This document shows positions 30,635 through 42,402 of a stretch of 64,000 nt of DNA, one piece after another. Each line of letters starts with the position of its first letter. The stretch's first letter is position 1. Origin of the DNA: Cephalotus follicularis (lineage: Eukaryota; Streptophyta; Magnoliopsida; Oxalidales; Cephalotaceae). Where the stretch lies: positions 38,044 through 102,043 of the forward strand of contig BDDD01002390.1 of the NCBI GenBank assembly GCA_001972305.1, written 5' to 3'. Below the pieces are notes generated by a model. It was not told the origin of the DNA. It searched no databases and saw nothing but the letters and a program-made list of their open reading frames with translations. A program made the position numbers and the translations under genes.

Positions 30635-33238
30635 TGTAATACCCGCAAATTCAATTCATGTACATTGTAATATTGATTAATAAAATGTGCACTCATTCGA
30701 ATTTAATATCCAATTATTATAAATATTGTGATTGGTAATTGCTTTGGATGAATGGATGTACAATTGGTGAAATATCAAAATTAGGAAACCCTAAAATAGC
30801 CATCTACAGCCGACTGTCACAGGGGAACAGTCGACTGTCTGAGGCGAGAGTTGGCAGTCGACTGCCTGTTGAAGATAGTCGACTGGAATTGGGCAGAATA
30901 GGCGCCTGGCAGACGCAGAGACAGTGATGCCAAGTGTTCTAAAGGTGGCATGCATGGGAAATACGTGTCACCAGTTGCCATAACATGCAAGGGGAGTGCC
31001 TTGCATGTCCTCTATTCCCTCTGCAAGGATTGCAGACCTGCAACCTGCAAAATTGAAGAGAAAAGGTAAGAAAGAGATGCATGTGAGAGAGAGAAGGATA
31101 TGAGATAAGAGTGAGTAATGAGCCTGGTGAATTCTAAAGCTCCAGACCTTTATATCAGCTGTCCAGGAGCTGCATGTGTGCTAGAAAACACTGAGAATCG
31201 AGGAGGAATTGCTGGAAATCATTGGAGCTTGCATTTGATGATTTAGAGAACTCAAAGAAGGAGACTTGGAAGCTTTGGACTTCTCCGGGTAAGTTTCCAA
31301 TTCGAAGCCACTGTTAATGTAGTGATAGTGTGACTAGGAAGTTGCTTAATACTTTATGTTAATATGGATAAAGATTAGCATCAGCTAGAATTAAAATGGA
31401 AAGTAGCATATGGTTCAAGAAAATGGACATGAAGCTTAGAGGATTTAACAACTCTAACTCGAGTTATAGATGTTGTTAGTTGTTAAGAAATGTACATTGA
31501 TTCTCTTAAGTATATATAAACGTTCTGTCCTCATCAAGGGAGCCGGAATTGAATGATAGTTGACAAGGAGTTAAAAGAGGAAGTTGTAAAATGGAAGTTA
31601 ATACTTAAGGATTTGGTAATAAGCTACTGTTGAAGTAGTAATTGTAACTGTTAATTAGAAACATACTGGTACTAATGCATGTGTCTGTAAACATGCATGC
31701 ACTGTATAGATTATACACTACTGGAATCAAAGAAGTGATTGGTGAAAGAGGCTTGGAAACTCCAAGAGAAAGATCATTTCAATTGATCTTGGGATAAGCT
31801 ATTGAGGTAGGGGTAATCATATATTCTGGAAGATATGAGTATGCATATTATGTATGTTTATTTTCTTCTTGATTGCATGCATTGATTGGATTGGTATTAG
31901 ATTATGAAATAGATAACCTGCTACTGCCTGCATTTCTGGGCAGAAGCAGTCGACTGTTCTTCATGGCAGTCGACTGCTCAACATATTTAGTCGACTGTTA
32001 AGTAAACACAGTCGACTACTCAATCCAAACAGCCGACTGTTCTTGAGAAGCAGTCGACTGTCCTGGGTAAAAATGTATAATATTGACTGAATTGCTACTG
32101 TTTGAAATGTTGTTATTGTATATGCTACCATTATATTAGTATATACTGTTTTGGTGTTATTTAACACCACAACCACTTATATTTCAATGATGGAACCAAT
32201 TAAGTGCTATATGCACAATTTATGATAACAACTATCATTTCAAATGAAAACTATTGTTTAAAAGGAACTACTGATTTTCCTCCTATGTGAGGTACCTACT
32301 GTTTTGTTTCCCAAACTGGAAACCACAACTGTATTGATATCGTTTTCCTCTTATGAGATGTACGATCACTGAATTGTTATATGTTTCTAAAGAAAACGCT
32401 TTGATATTGCATATTATATATATATGTAATCTTACTATTGAACTGAAATGAATGAATTGATTGTCTTTGTTATTGCCGATTAGTCGAGTGATGGCAGGTG
32501 TCACTGGCTAACGGAGGTGGTCCTATGTGCCAGGAGTTGGCTGGAGTACACACCCAAACTTATCTGCATTGCAGATCTTATTGTTAAACTGCCCGCTAAT
32601 GCCAGTAGTAAATGTTACCTTATCTATCATCTTCGGAGTGTAGGGTGATAGATAGGTGGTGCACAGTTGGTGCTAGGAGTTAGCGGCATGTGACGCCCAA
32701 ACCACTGTATGAATTGATTGTACCCTTGTACGGTATTCTTGCATATGTATTGTTTATGGCCACTTGGCATGATTGCTTATATATTGGCAAATTTAAATGT
32801 TACTTTAAATATAAACTGTCATACATGTTGCATTCATATATTCCTTAGAATGCATTATCTTCCTACTTAGTCAAGTGAGGACAACGGCTAACCCCTATAA
32901 TTTCAGATTAAGCGAAGACTTGGAGATTGCTACTGAAGCTTGGAGTGCTTCTATTTGTCAAATTAAGGTTGTTATTTATGATGTTGTGTTGTAATTTGTA
33001 ATGAATGGTTCATACCCCGTATGGTAGTATTTTCCTTATGTTAAGGATAATTATTGGATTATTCCTGCACGTAGTATGGGATGCGTGCGGATGACTTGGA
33101 TTTATATTCCGGCTTACTGAATGCTTCTGCAAATTTATTTATGAATTATCAATTGGAATGCTGGAATATTATTATGCTTATTTCTGATATCACCATATAT
33201 GCGTGTCCAATGTAAGTTGTGAAAAACGGGGTGTGACA
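30635..33238 (+). repeat. 3' LTR of element H
   Basis: It carries both palindrome arrays (about 30810-30890 and 31949-32058), the donor-like sites and the R/U5 block (32867-32910), and ends GGGGTGTGACA next to the GACGT duplication. Confidence 0.9.
31949..32058. repeat. Six-site CAGTCGACTG array phased at 21 bp (H, second array)
   Basis: Core six-mers start at 31949, 31969, 31990, 32011, 32032 and 32053, giving steps of 20, 21, 21, 21 and 21 bp. Five are GTCGAC and one is GCCGAC. The linkers between sites are unrelated to each other, so this is not a freshly expanded tandem repeat. Confidence 0.95.
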
Positions 33239-33243
33239 GACGT

Positions 33244-34489
33244 ATAATACGTCAGTATCCATGCAGATAACCCAAAGGCGTCAATGTTTACCAAAGGCGT
33301 CGACGTGTTTCGAGCACCAGTCGTCTTCTTCCTCGTGACGTGACAAACAGTAACCAACACAGTCCATATACATGCAAGACAACATGTAATCAAGCCAGAA
33401 AACCAACATGCAGATACATATCACATACCCAGCATAACATGGCATTGATCCAGTGATCAAAAACAGTTCAATAACCATGGAAACTATGCATAAAAATCAT
33501 TCTCCATGCATGAATATTAAGCTCAAAATTACGATTATGGCTTCCCCTACCATTTTGTTCCAAGTCAGGAACTAGAAAGTCCACCTCTTTAAGTCCTAGA
33601 ACTGGCCACAATAGCTCCAAGGTTCGTCCACTGTTGCAATCCCACGAGCTCCAAGTTCCAGGCTCCAACCAAGTTCAACGATGGAGGTGTTCACACTCTC
33701 TCTCTAACTCATCCACTCATTGATTGCTTAGCTCCTCTCCTCTCAGTGTTTCTCTTTTTCTTCTCTAAGTCCATTTCAGGGAGAACAAGAACTTTTAAGT
33801 AGATTTCATTTTGTTTCCATCTGCCTAAATGCCAAATCTCTCTCCTTCTTCACACCTAGTTGCATGGCACACCAGGTGTCTTCCCTTTGCTGCCAGGCCA
33901 GCTGTATGCAGTCCCATGCCTTCTCCTTTCTGTCATTCCAGTCCTGGCAGTGTAGGGAGCTAAATTGCATGCTCAAAACCTCAAGAACTGCATGTTAAGA
34001 TGCCTGGATAGTGCCCCAAATGTGTCCCCTTGCACCACGTTACTGTCTGTGCATAACGTGCCTAATATTTGGCTTTATGCATCGACGTTTTCTTTAGACG
34101 TCAAAGTCTTTTCCTTTTATTTTCACGCGAGGGAGTCGATGTTCTCGCCTGTATCGACGTGCATGTACATGCGCTTACGCGCGTCATTTGTCTCAAAGGT
34201 GTCGATGCGTTAAATAGGCATCGATGTGCATGTGCATGATTCACGTGCACATCATTGCTGCGTAGGTGTCGACGCTTTCCAAAAGGCGTTGACGCTTTTA
34301 GCCAAAAATTTTTCCGTTTGACCTAAAATGCACTCTGAAAATTTCTTTAACATTCCTCTTCCAAAAATGACATTATTAGAGTTTGCAAAACATCATCAAA
34401 GTCGGGAATTTCATTATTCTCATCAATTCTATGATAAGGTTACATCGGAATTTATATTATTACAAAGTATGAAATTCTCGGGCGTTACA
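33244..34489 (-). repeat. 5' LTR of element G, outer segment
   Basis: It ends GGCGTTACA at 34489, so the minus-strand LTR starts TGTAACGCCCGAGAATTTC. A second-array remnant lies at 33275-33310 and the first array at 34075-34300. A GGCTTCCCCTACC block at 33539 is the reverse complement of the donor-like block shared with K, L and M. Confidence 0.75.
34075..34300. repeat. First palindrome array in LTR G
   Basis: Sites such as GCATCGACG, AGACGTCAAAGTC, GAGTCGATG, GTATCGACG, GTGTCGATGCG, GCATCGATG, GTGTCGACGC and GCGTTGACGC lie about 190-410 bp from the LTR start at 34489. Confidence 0.75.
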
Positions 34490-35227
34490 AAAACATATCT
34501 CTTATACATCTTTAGATTTGTCTCTTATACATAACTAGTCTTATGAATCCATGCAAACCAGTTTATAGATACAAGGCCTCTTTTAATACAACTCATACAA
34601 GCAAATCCAAATACAAGATCATATACAAACAACTCCCTATGCAATGAAACAACAAAGGTCTATCTTAGATGCCCATCCAACTTGGTTTATGTCACTGCAA
34701 TCCATCACCTCGGCCTAACCCATTCCATTTAATTGTAATGAAATGGGTCAGTGATATACGGTCTGGTAGGTATACTACATGTTATGAATGAAACAGTATC
34801 GCAATATGCTATGCGTGCAACAGGGTAGCAATATGCTATGCACGTCACAATATAACCATATGCCATGTATGTACCATATATGTATATGTGCCATGTATGT
34901 ATCATATATATATCCATGTTCCATGTATGCATCATATATATATATATATATCAATGTGCCATGTATGTATCATATATATATATATATATATATGTCATGT
35001 ATATGAATGACAATTATGGATAGCTTTAGTATACCCACTGTCCGTAAGCAGTGGTATACTCAGCTAGTCCTAATCACATCAAGGCCACAGGCTTGCAGAC
35101 ACTCCATAAAAAGTCATTAATTATACATGGGTATCGAGATAACCTGACATACATATCGGTCTGCCCGCAATGTGGGGTCCCATCCAGTCCTCCCGCAATG
35201 CGGGGTCCCATCGCGATTTACATCGGT
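34490..35227. repeat. S: LTR-like fragment between G and P
   Basis: This AT-rich fragment has no coding signal. A CCTAACCCATTCCATTTAA...AAATGGGTCA block near 34716-34750 resembles one in the LTR of element D (about 9675-9710), which suggests a remnant of that kind of LTR. It contains a TA-rich tandem array (34855-34995) and a duplicated CCCGCAATG.GGGGTCCCATC unit (35166-35213). Confidence 0.45.
34855..34995. repeat. CATGTATG...(TA)n tandem array
   Basis: The word CCATGTATGTATCATATATA recurs with TA-dinucleotide runs of changing length, the longest at about 34934-34951 and 34973-34993. Confidence 0.8.
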
Positions 35228-36254
35228 TGTCACACCCCGTTTCTATAACAACACTTAGGTCATGCCAATCAATGTAAAATATTCAGCTTAAACAATAAAC
35301 ATGAAAATTTAAAACTTTCCAAACATATAAACAATCGCAAAAGCATTTAAACATAAGTTGAATTAACATGTAACATGCATCCCACACTACATGTTACAAT
35401 AGTAATATCATCATTGTCAATTGCCTTTAAACGGAGCTTGGAAAATATTTAAAAAAATACATTAATCCATCAACACAGAAATCCAAATTAAATATCTCTC
35501 AATACATTATCAAATTTAACATTATACAAGGAAAAATTATTCCATCTTCTGTTCGGTTACCCGCGCTCAAGCGATATCAATCCCACCGCATCAATCTGTA
35601 ATTTGATAGGGTTAGCCGAATCCACTGGCTAAGTGGGAAAGATATAAATACATTTTATGATCAATGATAATGAATGTCATGTAACGGATGCATCGTGATG
35701 CAATACATAATATATAACAATACATATATATCTATACATGTGTATAGCTGTCAATAGTGAGCAACCATGCCAAGTGGCTACAATCCATCCATCAATCATT
35801 ACTACGAAGGCACCCCCATATCCTGGCCCAGATACTGTACTCCTCACTTCAGTCTCGTCTCTAGTCGACTCGAAGCAGGTTACAATCCAATGTCACTTGC
35901 ACTACGGCTAAGTAACCAACATGGGTTTCTCTAGCTATCTCCTAGCTCCTAGAGTCCAACCCGCCTATTAACGTCAGTGGAAATCTCCACCACCGCTACT
36001 AATACGGCAACAATCCAAATTACAATCCAATTCAAGTAATTGATATATAATAAATACTTGAAAACATATATTATTTCAATATATAACAATCAATTTTCAA
36101 GTAGTTTATGCGTCATAAAATACTTGTCACAACATATTTTACTGAAAATATGTATCAATCCCTGAAAATGTATTTCAATTTTGAACAAAACATTTTATGT
36201 AAAATTAATGATTTATAATTAAGTCATGAATGCAATTTCCTAAAATGATAAAAC
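35228..36254 (-). repeat. P: LTR 3' portion, minus strand
   Basis: It starts TGTCACACCCCG on the plus strand, the reverse complement of the CGGGGTGTGACA end shared by H, I, L and N. It carries the shared R/U5 block at about 35575-35635. It is cut on the right by LTR K. The rest of the element is not recognised in the window. Confidence 0.65.
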
Positions 36255-36427
36255 TGTAATACCCGGGAATTTCATGAATTGTAATAATTTAATTTCCAAT
36301 GTAAACTTATAATGGAATTAATGAGAATAATGAAATCCCCGAATTTGACATGTTTTCCCTTTTTAATGGTCGAAATTTGAAAAGGAATTTAAATGGTGTT
36401 CTTTGTTTTATGTATTGAAATTTCGGG

Positions 36428-36560
36428 CCAAAGCGTCGACGCCTATGCAGCAAAGATGCGCACATGAACCGTGCACATGCACGTCGACACCTGTTCATGA
36501 TGTCGACACCCTTTAGGCAAAACGCTATAAGCGTCGACGCCTACATGTAAACGTTGACGC
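36428..36560. repeat. First palindrome array of LTR K
   Basis: Sites are AAGCGTCGACGCC, CACGTCGACAC, ATGTCGACACC, AAGCGTCGACGCC and AACGTTGACGC, about 170-305 bp from the LTR start. Confidence 0.8.
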
Positions 36561-37334
36561 TTTGCGTCATGGTTCTGATATGCACAAACAGCAGATAGAC
36601 GTGTCGCATGGTGTCATGTTTGTGCCACACATCAGACGTCTTGGCAGGCACTTTAGGGACGTGTTATACATGCAATGTGGCGTCTAACTTGCCAGGAATG
36701 AAAAAGGAACTGAAGGGAAGGGACATGTGAACATGCATGAACTGGGAGAAGGAAGAAATAGACACCGGTTGCATCAGGTGTGCAAGAGAGAGGGAAATGA
36801 ACTGTTAGGTGCATGCAAGTGAAACAAAACAGGAAATGGCATAAAGTCGGTTCTCTCACCTCACTCTCATATGTTATTGAAAGCCAGAGAGTTTAGAGAC
36901 ACTGTGAGTGACAAAGGAGAGAAGAAAAATTAGAGAGAGGAAGCCCAACCACCATTGTTGAGCAAAGGAAGCTTGGAGCTTGGACATCGACTATTGGGAT
37001 GAACCAGGGATCCTTCAGGCCGAACCTTGGGACTAAAAGTGACTGATTGGATACTAAAATAGGTGGACTTTCGGCTTCTAACTCAAAGCTAGAGGTAGGG
37101 GAAGCCATAGTAGTATTTTGTGTTCAATAATTAGTGTTTGATCAGTGATGTTTATGCATAGATTGCATGGCCTGTTGAACTATTTTTAATCACTGAATGG
37201 ATGCCATTGTTTATTGGATGTGTAATCTATCATTACATGTCGGTTTCGTGGTTTTATTACATGTCTTGTGCATGTTTTTGGGCTTAAATTGTTACTGGTT
37301 TGTCATGTCGCGAGGAAGAAGATGACTGATGCTT

Positions 37335-37530
37335 GAAAACGTCTACGCCTTTGGAAAGCATCGACGCTTTGTACTGTGAACTGCATTTTATTTACTAAAT
37401 GCATTTTTAAACGTCGACGCTTATGGGAGAAGACATCGATGCCTAAGGTACAGAAAGTGCTGACGCCAAGGATCGAGCAACGACGCTTAGAGGACATAAG
37501 CGTCGACGCCCCAGGGAAAGACATCGACGC
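37335..37530. repeat. Second palindrome array of LTR K
   Basis: Cores sit in ACGTCTACGCC, GCATCGACGC, ACGTCGACGC, ACATCGATGC, GCTGACGCC, AACGACGC, GCGTCGACGCC and ACATCGACGC. Counted steps range from 19 to 24 bp around 21. Confidence 0.8.
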
Positions 37531-38244
37531 TTTAGAGTCCTGTTTGGATAGTTTTATGATTTTAATGCCCGATGATCTCGTTTCGTTTAGGATGCATTTG
37601 AGCATTTGTATGCATTGCACATGTACTGTTTACTTCCTATCTAATAACCGTTTATGAACCGTTATGACTTCTAAATCTTTATATTAATTTAGAAATGCAC
37701 ATATGAGTTTGAAAACTACTATGTTTGAGTACGAAAATATAAAATGGATATTGATATATTTTCGAACATACTGGGAAAGCAATTTCCACTACTGAAACTG
37801 TTTAAAGTATTTTCTATCTATTGGAAAGACATAGTTCAAATGTTTATGACTTTCGAAAATATTTTGAAATGAACTGCCTGTTATTGATCTAACGATCATT
37901 ACTGTACTGTTACTGCACTATTTACTGTGACTATTCATTGTTCATGCTTTGTGAATTTACTGTGTTTGTGCTTGAGCCGTACTACTTGTGTGGCTGGGAT
38001 TGCCAGCGTTGACTAGTGGAGGGGATGACCTAGGGGCCAAGAGTTGGCTGGGTAACTCACTGTACTTGTAACGCCCAAAATTTCCCTATGTTGTAATTTC
38101 ACAATGTAATGTGTTTTTATTGTGGAATTAATAAAAGAATGGATTACCTAGGCTTTGATGATGTTTTCCAAACTCTAATAATGTTGAATTTTGGAATAAA
38201 ATGTTAAAGGAATGTTTAAAGGGTAAAACGACGCTATTTTTGGA

Positions 38245-38400
38245 GAAACGTGTCGACGCCTTTCGAAACACATCGACGTCCTTGAAACGAAGGAGCGCAC
38301 GTAACTGCATGCACATGCACATCGATGCAGGCGAGGACGTCGAAGCCTCGTGTAAAAGGGGAAAGACGTTGACGTCTTCGAAGAATACGTCAATGCGTTT
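38245..38400. repeat. First palindrome array of LTR L
   Basis: Sites include GTGTCGACGCC, ACATCGACGTCC, ACATCGATGC, GACGTCGAAGCC, AGACGTTGACGTCTT and ACGTCAATGCG, 165-333 bp from the LTR start. Confidence 0.8.
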
Positions 38401-39149
38401 AACATTGAATGTCAGGAACGTTACTCTGCTGACAAATAACGTGCGAAGGGGAGATTTTTAGGGCCTTTTGCAGGTGCCTTGGGACATGGACGATACGTGT
38501 TGAGCATGCTAGCATGATGCCAGGCATGCAGGTGCTAGAATGGAAGGAAGGGCATGACACTTGGGTGTGCATGTAGGCTACGGTGCCACCTTCAACCCCT
38601 GCTCCTGCAAAAGAAGTGAGGCAGAGCTGGGAAAGAGAAAAGAATGGGAAATGGAGCCTGTGAGATGCATGCAACGGGCCAGAGAGGGAAGAGGGATGTG
38701 AGACTTGCATAAAATGCCTCCTCTCTACATCCCTGGTTCGGCTAAACACCAGTGTAAGAAAACAGAGAGTGAAAGAGGGCCATTATTGAACTTGGTTGGA
38801 GCTTGGAGCTTGGAACTGGTGGCTTGCAGCAACGGGAGGGACCTAGAGGCTGCCGTGACCAGTTTGGAACGCAAAGAGGTGGACTTTCCAGTTCCTAACG
38901 TGGAACAAAAGTTAGGGGAAGCCATAACTATAACCTTGAGATTTATATTCATGCATGGTCTATGGTTTTGGTGTATGAAATGCATGATTACTGAGTTGAT
39001 TTTGATCACTGGATTGATGCCATAACATGCTAGATATGTGATGTGTTTCTGCATATGGGTTTACTGCCTTGATTACATGTTAAATTGCATGTATATGGTT
39101 TGTTATGGCTACTGTTTGTTATGTCACGAGGAAGAAGACGACTGATACA

Positions 39150-39480
39150 CGAAACACGTCGATGCCTTTTTATGACATCGACGTCTTTTGATCAATTTCT
39201 GGGTTACTGATGTGAAACGGATCGACGTCTTTGGAAGGACATTGACGCCTTAGGATACCTGCCTGGGTTTTGACGTGTTACACGTCGACGTCTAAGGTTC
39301 CCACCTTAACACGTCGACGCTACAAGCAATACGCTGACGTTTCAAGGTTCCAGACCCTTAGCGTCGATGCGTATGATGGACATCGACGTCTTTAGACAGT
39401 AGAACACGCTGACACTAAGGACTTGGACATCGACGTTAATGGACAAAGGCATCGACGCCTTTTGATAGTCATCGACGTCT
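39150..39480. repeat. Second palindrome array of LTR L
   Basis: At least ten sites (ACGTCGATGCC, ACATCGACGTC, GGATCGACGTC, ACATTGACGCC, ACGTCGACGTC, ACGTCGACGC, GCGTCGATGCG and others) lie in steps of about 19-22 bp, or a wider gap. Confidence 0.8.
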
Positions 39481-39982
39481 TTTGGGTACTGTTTGAAAGT
39501 TTCTTCATCTAACGATATGTAACGATCGCGATTCCTGTTAGAGTGCATTTGAGCATTTGTATGCATTGCACATACACTGTTTACTGCCTGCTTGTGTACT
39601 GTTTATAAATTGTTTATGATTTCTAATGATGTGATATTTAGAAATGCATATGTGAACTCGGAATGTGCTATTTTGAGTATGGAAATATGTATTGGTTAAT
39701 AACGTATTTTCAAGCGAACTGATAAACAATTTACCCTACTGAAATGTTCAAAGGTATTCAACTACTGAAAAATACATTTTCAAATATTATTACTTTTAAA
39801 AATATTTGAAAATAGAACTGCCTGTTGTCGATCTGAACGATCACCACTGTACTGCTACTGCATTGTTTACTGCCTGAGTTCACTGTTTGCTCTGTGAATT
39901 GTTATGTGTTTGTGCTTGAGCCACTGGTTGCATGGCGGAGGCTGCCAGCGCCGGCTAGTGGTAGGGTTGACCTAGGGGCCAG

Positions 39983-42296
39983 TTATATCAGCTGATTGAA
40001 TGGTGTTGGAGTGTTAGAAAACACAGAGAGAAGAGAGGAATTAGTGGAGCTTGCATCGGATGACTTAGAGAACTCAAAAGGGGGGACTTTGAAGCTTTAG
40101 AATCTTGGTAAGTCCTTAATCCGAATTCTTTGTTATTTTGATGATTAAATGACTTGGAAAAATATTGTATATCTTCTGTTAATGGATTGGAATAACAATC
40201 TTTGGAATTGAAATGGAAAGTAACAATGAAATCAAGTGGAATTGGTGATATAGTCTCTAGAATGGATTATAATTGTTGTTAATGTTAGGATATGCTTAAT
40301 GACTCCTAAGTATGTATATACCTACTGTTGAAACATGCAAATCAGTAGATGGATTGAGTAAATTATTTGGAATATGGAGAGTGTTTTAAATGGAACTAGA
40401 GACTTAAGAGTTCTAGTAATTCTTGATGCAACTAGATAATAGTAATTGATTAGTATATATATACATACTGATTTCATGTATATATATCTTCTGTCAAAAC
40501 AAGTTAAGAACAATGAATCGAAGATTAATGATATTTGGCATAGAGTTCAAAGAAGGGAAGTGATAGAATGGTAAAGGAAAGTTAAAGACTTAAGTGGATT
40601 AATGATTAAACCACTGTATGAGTATTGAAACTTACTGATATTGATACATGTATTCATAAACGAACATGCTTAGATTGATTCTACTGGAAATTGAAAGAGT
40701 GATTGGTGAAAGTGACTTGGAACTCAAAGAGAAAATCATATTCAATTGATCTTGGGATAGCGATTTGAGGTAGGGGTAATGATATGTCATGGAAGATATG
40801 AGTATGCATATTATGTATGTTTATTTTCTGCATAATTACATGTATTGAATTGTTTGGGAATTGAATTAGCATTACATGACTTGTTATTTCTGCATTTTCT
40901 GGGCAGAGGCAGTCGACTGGCACCCAAAGCAGTCGACTACTCAACCCAACAGTTGACTGGTTCTTCATGGCAGCCGACTGTTCTGGGTAGAAAATTCATA
41001 CTTTGATTGAATTGTTACTGTTTGTTATTGTTATTGAATTGTATATGCTACCACCATCTAGTATATACTGTTTGATGTTATTTAACATCACTACTACTTG
41101 TATTACAATGATCGAACGAATTATGTACTATATGCACAATGCATGGTTTTAAACACAATTTTCAAGTGAGAACTCTTATTGCAAGAATTATTGATTTATG
41201 AAAGTGTTACCGAATGTGCTACTGTCACATTATTATAAACTGTTTTGGTGTCATTTATCACCACCACCACTGTATTTCAATGATTGAAACCAACTATGGA
41301 CTATGTATCCAATTTATGAAATCAAACTATCATTTTCAAGTGAATGATTATTGCCAAATAAACTACCGATTTTTCCTCCTATATGAGAGGTACTTACTGT
41401 TTTGTTTCCCAAATTGGAAACCATTATTTAAGTGATGTCGTTTTCCTCCAAAAAGAGGTACGATAAGTGAATTGTCAAAGTTTCTAAAGAAAACTACTTA
41501 TATTGTATACTATTGAAATATGTAATATTATTGAATTGAATTGATTGAATTGATTGTCTATGAGTGCCGTGGTTCAGTGGCGGAGGTTGTCATTGAATAC
41601 GGGATGTGATTCTGGGTGCCAGGAGTTGGCCAGAGTATCACCCCAGTGTTCTGCAATGCAGAAATTGATTGTTAAACTACCCGCTAACGCCGGTAGTAAG
41701 TGTTACCTTTTCTATCATCTTCAGAGCGTAGGGTGATAGTTAGGTGGTGCACAGACGGTGCTAGGAGTTAGCGACATGTGACACCCAAGTGAGTGTTGAA
41801 TTGATTGTACCCTTGTGCGGTATTCTTGCATATGGATTGTTTATGGCCACTTGGCATGATTGCTTATATATTGGCTCATTCAAATGTTATTTTGATATAA
41901 ACTGTCATACATGTTGCATTCATATACTCCTTATCATACATTATCATTCTACTTACCCAAGTGAGGACAACGACTAATCCCTACAATTTTAGATTAAGCA
42001 AGGACACTTGGAGATTGCGGCTGAAGCTTGGAGAGCTTCTTAATTTCGATTTAAGTTGTTCATGCCCTGTGTAGTATTGTATTTCCTTTTATGTGAAGAT
42101 AACTGTTGATTTTTTACCTGCACGTAGTATGGGATACGTGCGGATGTTTTTTTTATATATTCCGGCTTATCGAATGCTTCCGCAAAATTTTATTTATGAC
42201 TATTTGTTGAAATGCTGGAATATTATTTTATGCTTATTTCTGATATCACCACATATGCTGGTCCATTATACGTGAATGGAAATACAGGGTGTGACA
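39983..42296 (+). repeat. 5' LTR of element I (incomplete)
   Basis: From 39983 it matches the 3' LTR from about 46265 onward almost base for base. The second palindrome array is at 40912-40978, a GAGGTAGGGG block at 40767 and the R/U5 block at about 41950. It ends GGGTGTGACA. Confidence 0.85.
40912..40978. repeat. CAGTCGACTG array, 5' LTR of I
   Basis: Cores start at 40912 (GTCGAC), 40932 (GTCGAC), 40952 (GTTGAC) and 40973 (GCCGAC), in steps of 20, 20 and 21 bp. The 3' LTR repeats it at about 47195-47262. Confidence 0.9.
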
Positions 42297-42300
42297 AGCA

Positions 42301-42311
42301 TGGTATCAGAG
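42301..42311 (+). other. Primer binding site of element I
   Basis: TGGTATCAGAG lies four bases inside the LTR end; identical to that of element H. Confidence 0.85.
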
Positions 42312-42402
42312 CATATTCCATATATGCTAAGATGGGATAAGTTTCTCGGAAATTAAGTAAATGGTTTCCTAATGATTTTTTTCATTCCATATAGGAAACG
42401 AA

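Larger units (their letters stand above)
23843..33238 (+). mobile_element. Element H: full-length Ty3/gypsy Tekay chromovirus
   Basis: The element has both LTRs (23843-25901 and 30635-33238), an initiator-Met primer site (25905), gag, protease, RT, RNase H, integrase with chromodomain, and a polypurine tract. A 5-bp target duplication GACGT flanks it (23838-23842 and 33239-33243), proving insertion as a unit into LTR G. The LTRs differ in length (2.06 against 2.60 kb) and by a few percent in sequence by eye, so it is of intermediate age. The coding region is broken about a dozen times. Confidence 0.9.
20182..34489 (-). mobile_element. Element G: Ty3/gypsy, minus strand, split by element H
   Basis: Right to left: 5' LTR (34489-33244, then 23842-21983, interrupted by H), primer site (21979-21969), then a short decayed internal region down to 20182 containing protease-like sequence. 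No RT, integrase or 3' LTR of G is seen in the window; LTRs F and O follow on the left. The LTR is about 3.1 kb without H. It is older than H, which lies inside it. Confidence 0.7.
36255..38066 (+). repeat. K: gypsy LTR, first segment
   Basis: It starts TGTAATACCCGGG after AAAAC. The first palindrome array is at 36428-36560, the second at 37335-37530, and the donor-like GAGGTAGGGGAAGCC block at 37093. It is interrupted at 38066 by solo LTR L, and the same LTR continues at 49274. K therefore predates L. Confidence 0.75.
38067..39982 (+). repeat. L: solo gypsy LTR in K, first segment
   Basis: It starts TGTAACGCCC. A 5-bp target duplication GTACT (38062-38066 and 49269-49273) flanks the whole of L, so L is a solo LTR inserted in LTR K. 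Arrays lie at 38245-38400 and 39150-39480, and a donor-like block at 38911. It is split by element I, after which it resumes at 48608. Confidence 0.8.

Noticed and set aside
31949-32058. 21-bp period read as a 7-codon (heptad) coding repeat
   Set aside because: Steps vary between 19 and 24 bp in many arrays, so no frame is kept, and the arrays lie in LTR U3 regions upstream of TATA boxes.
37303-37620. Open frames rich in RRRR or VDAF motifs (also around 14498-14680, 52282-52464 and 61109-61357)
   Set aside because: They are by-products of translating the CGTCGACG arrays; no start context, conserved frame or known domain supports them.
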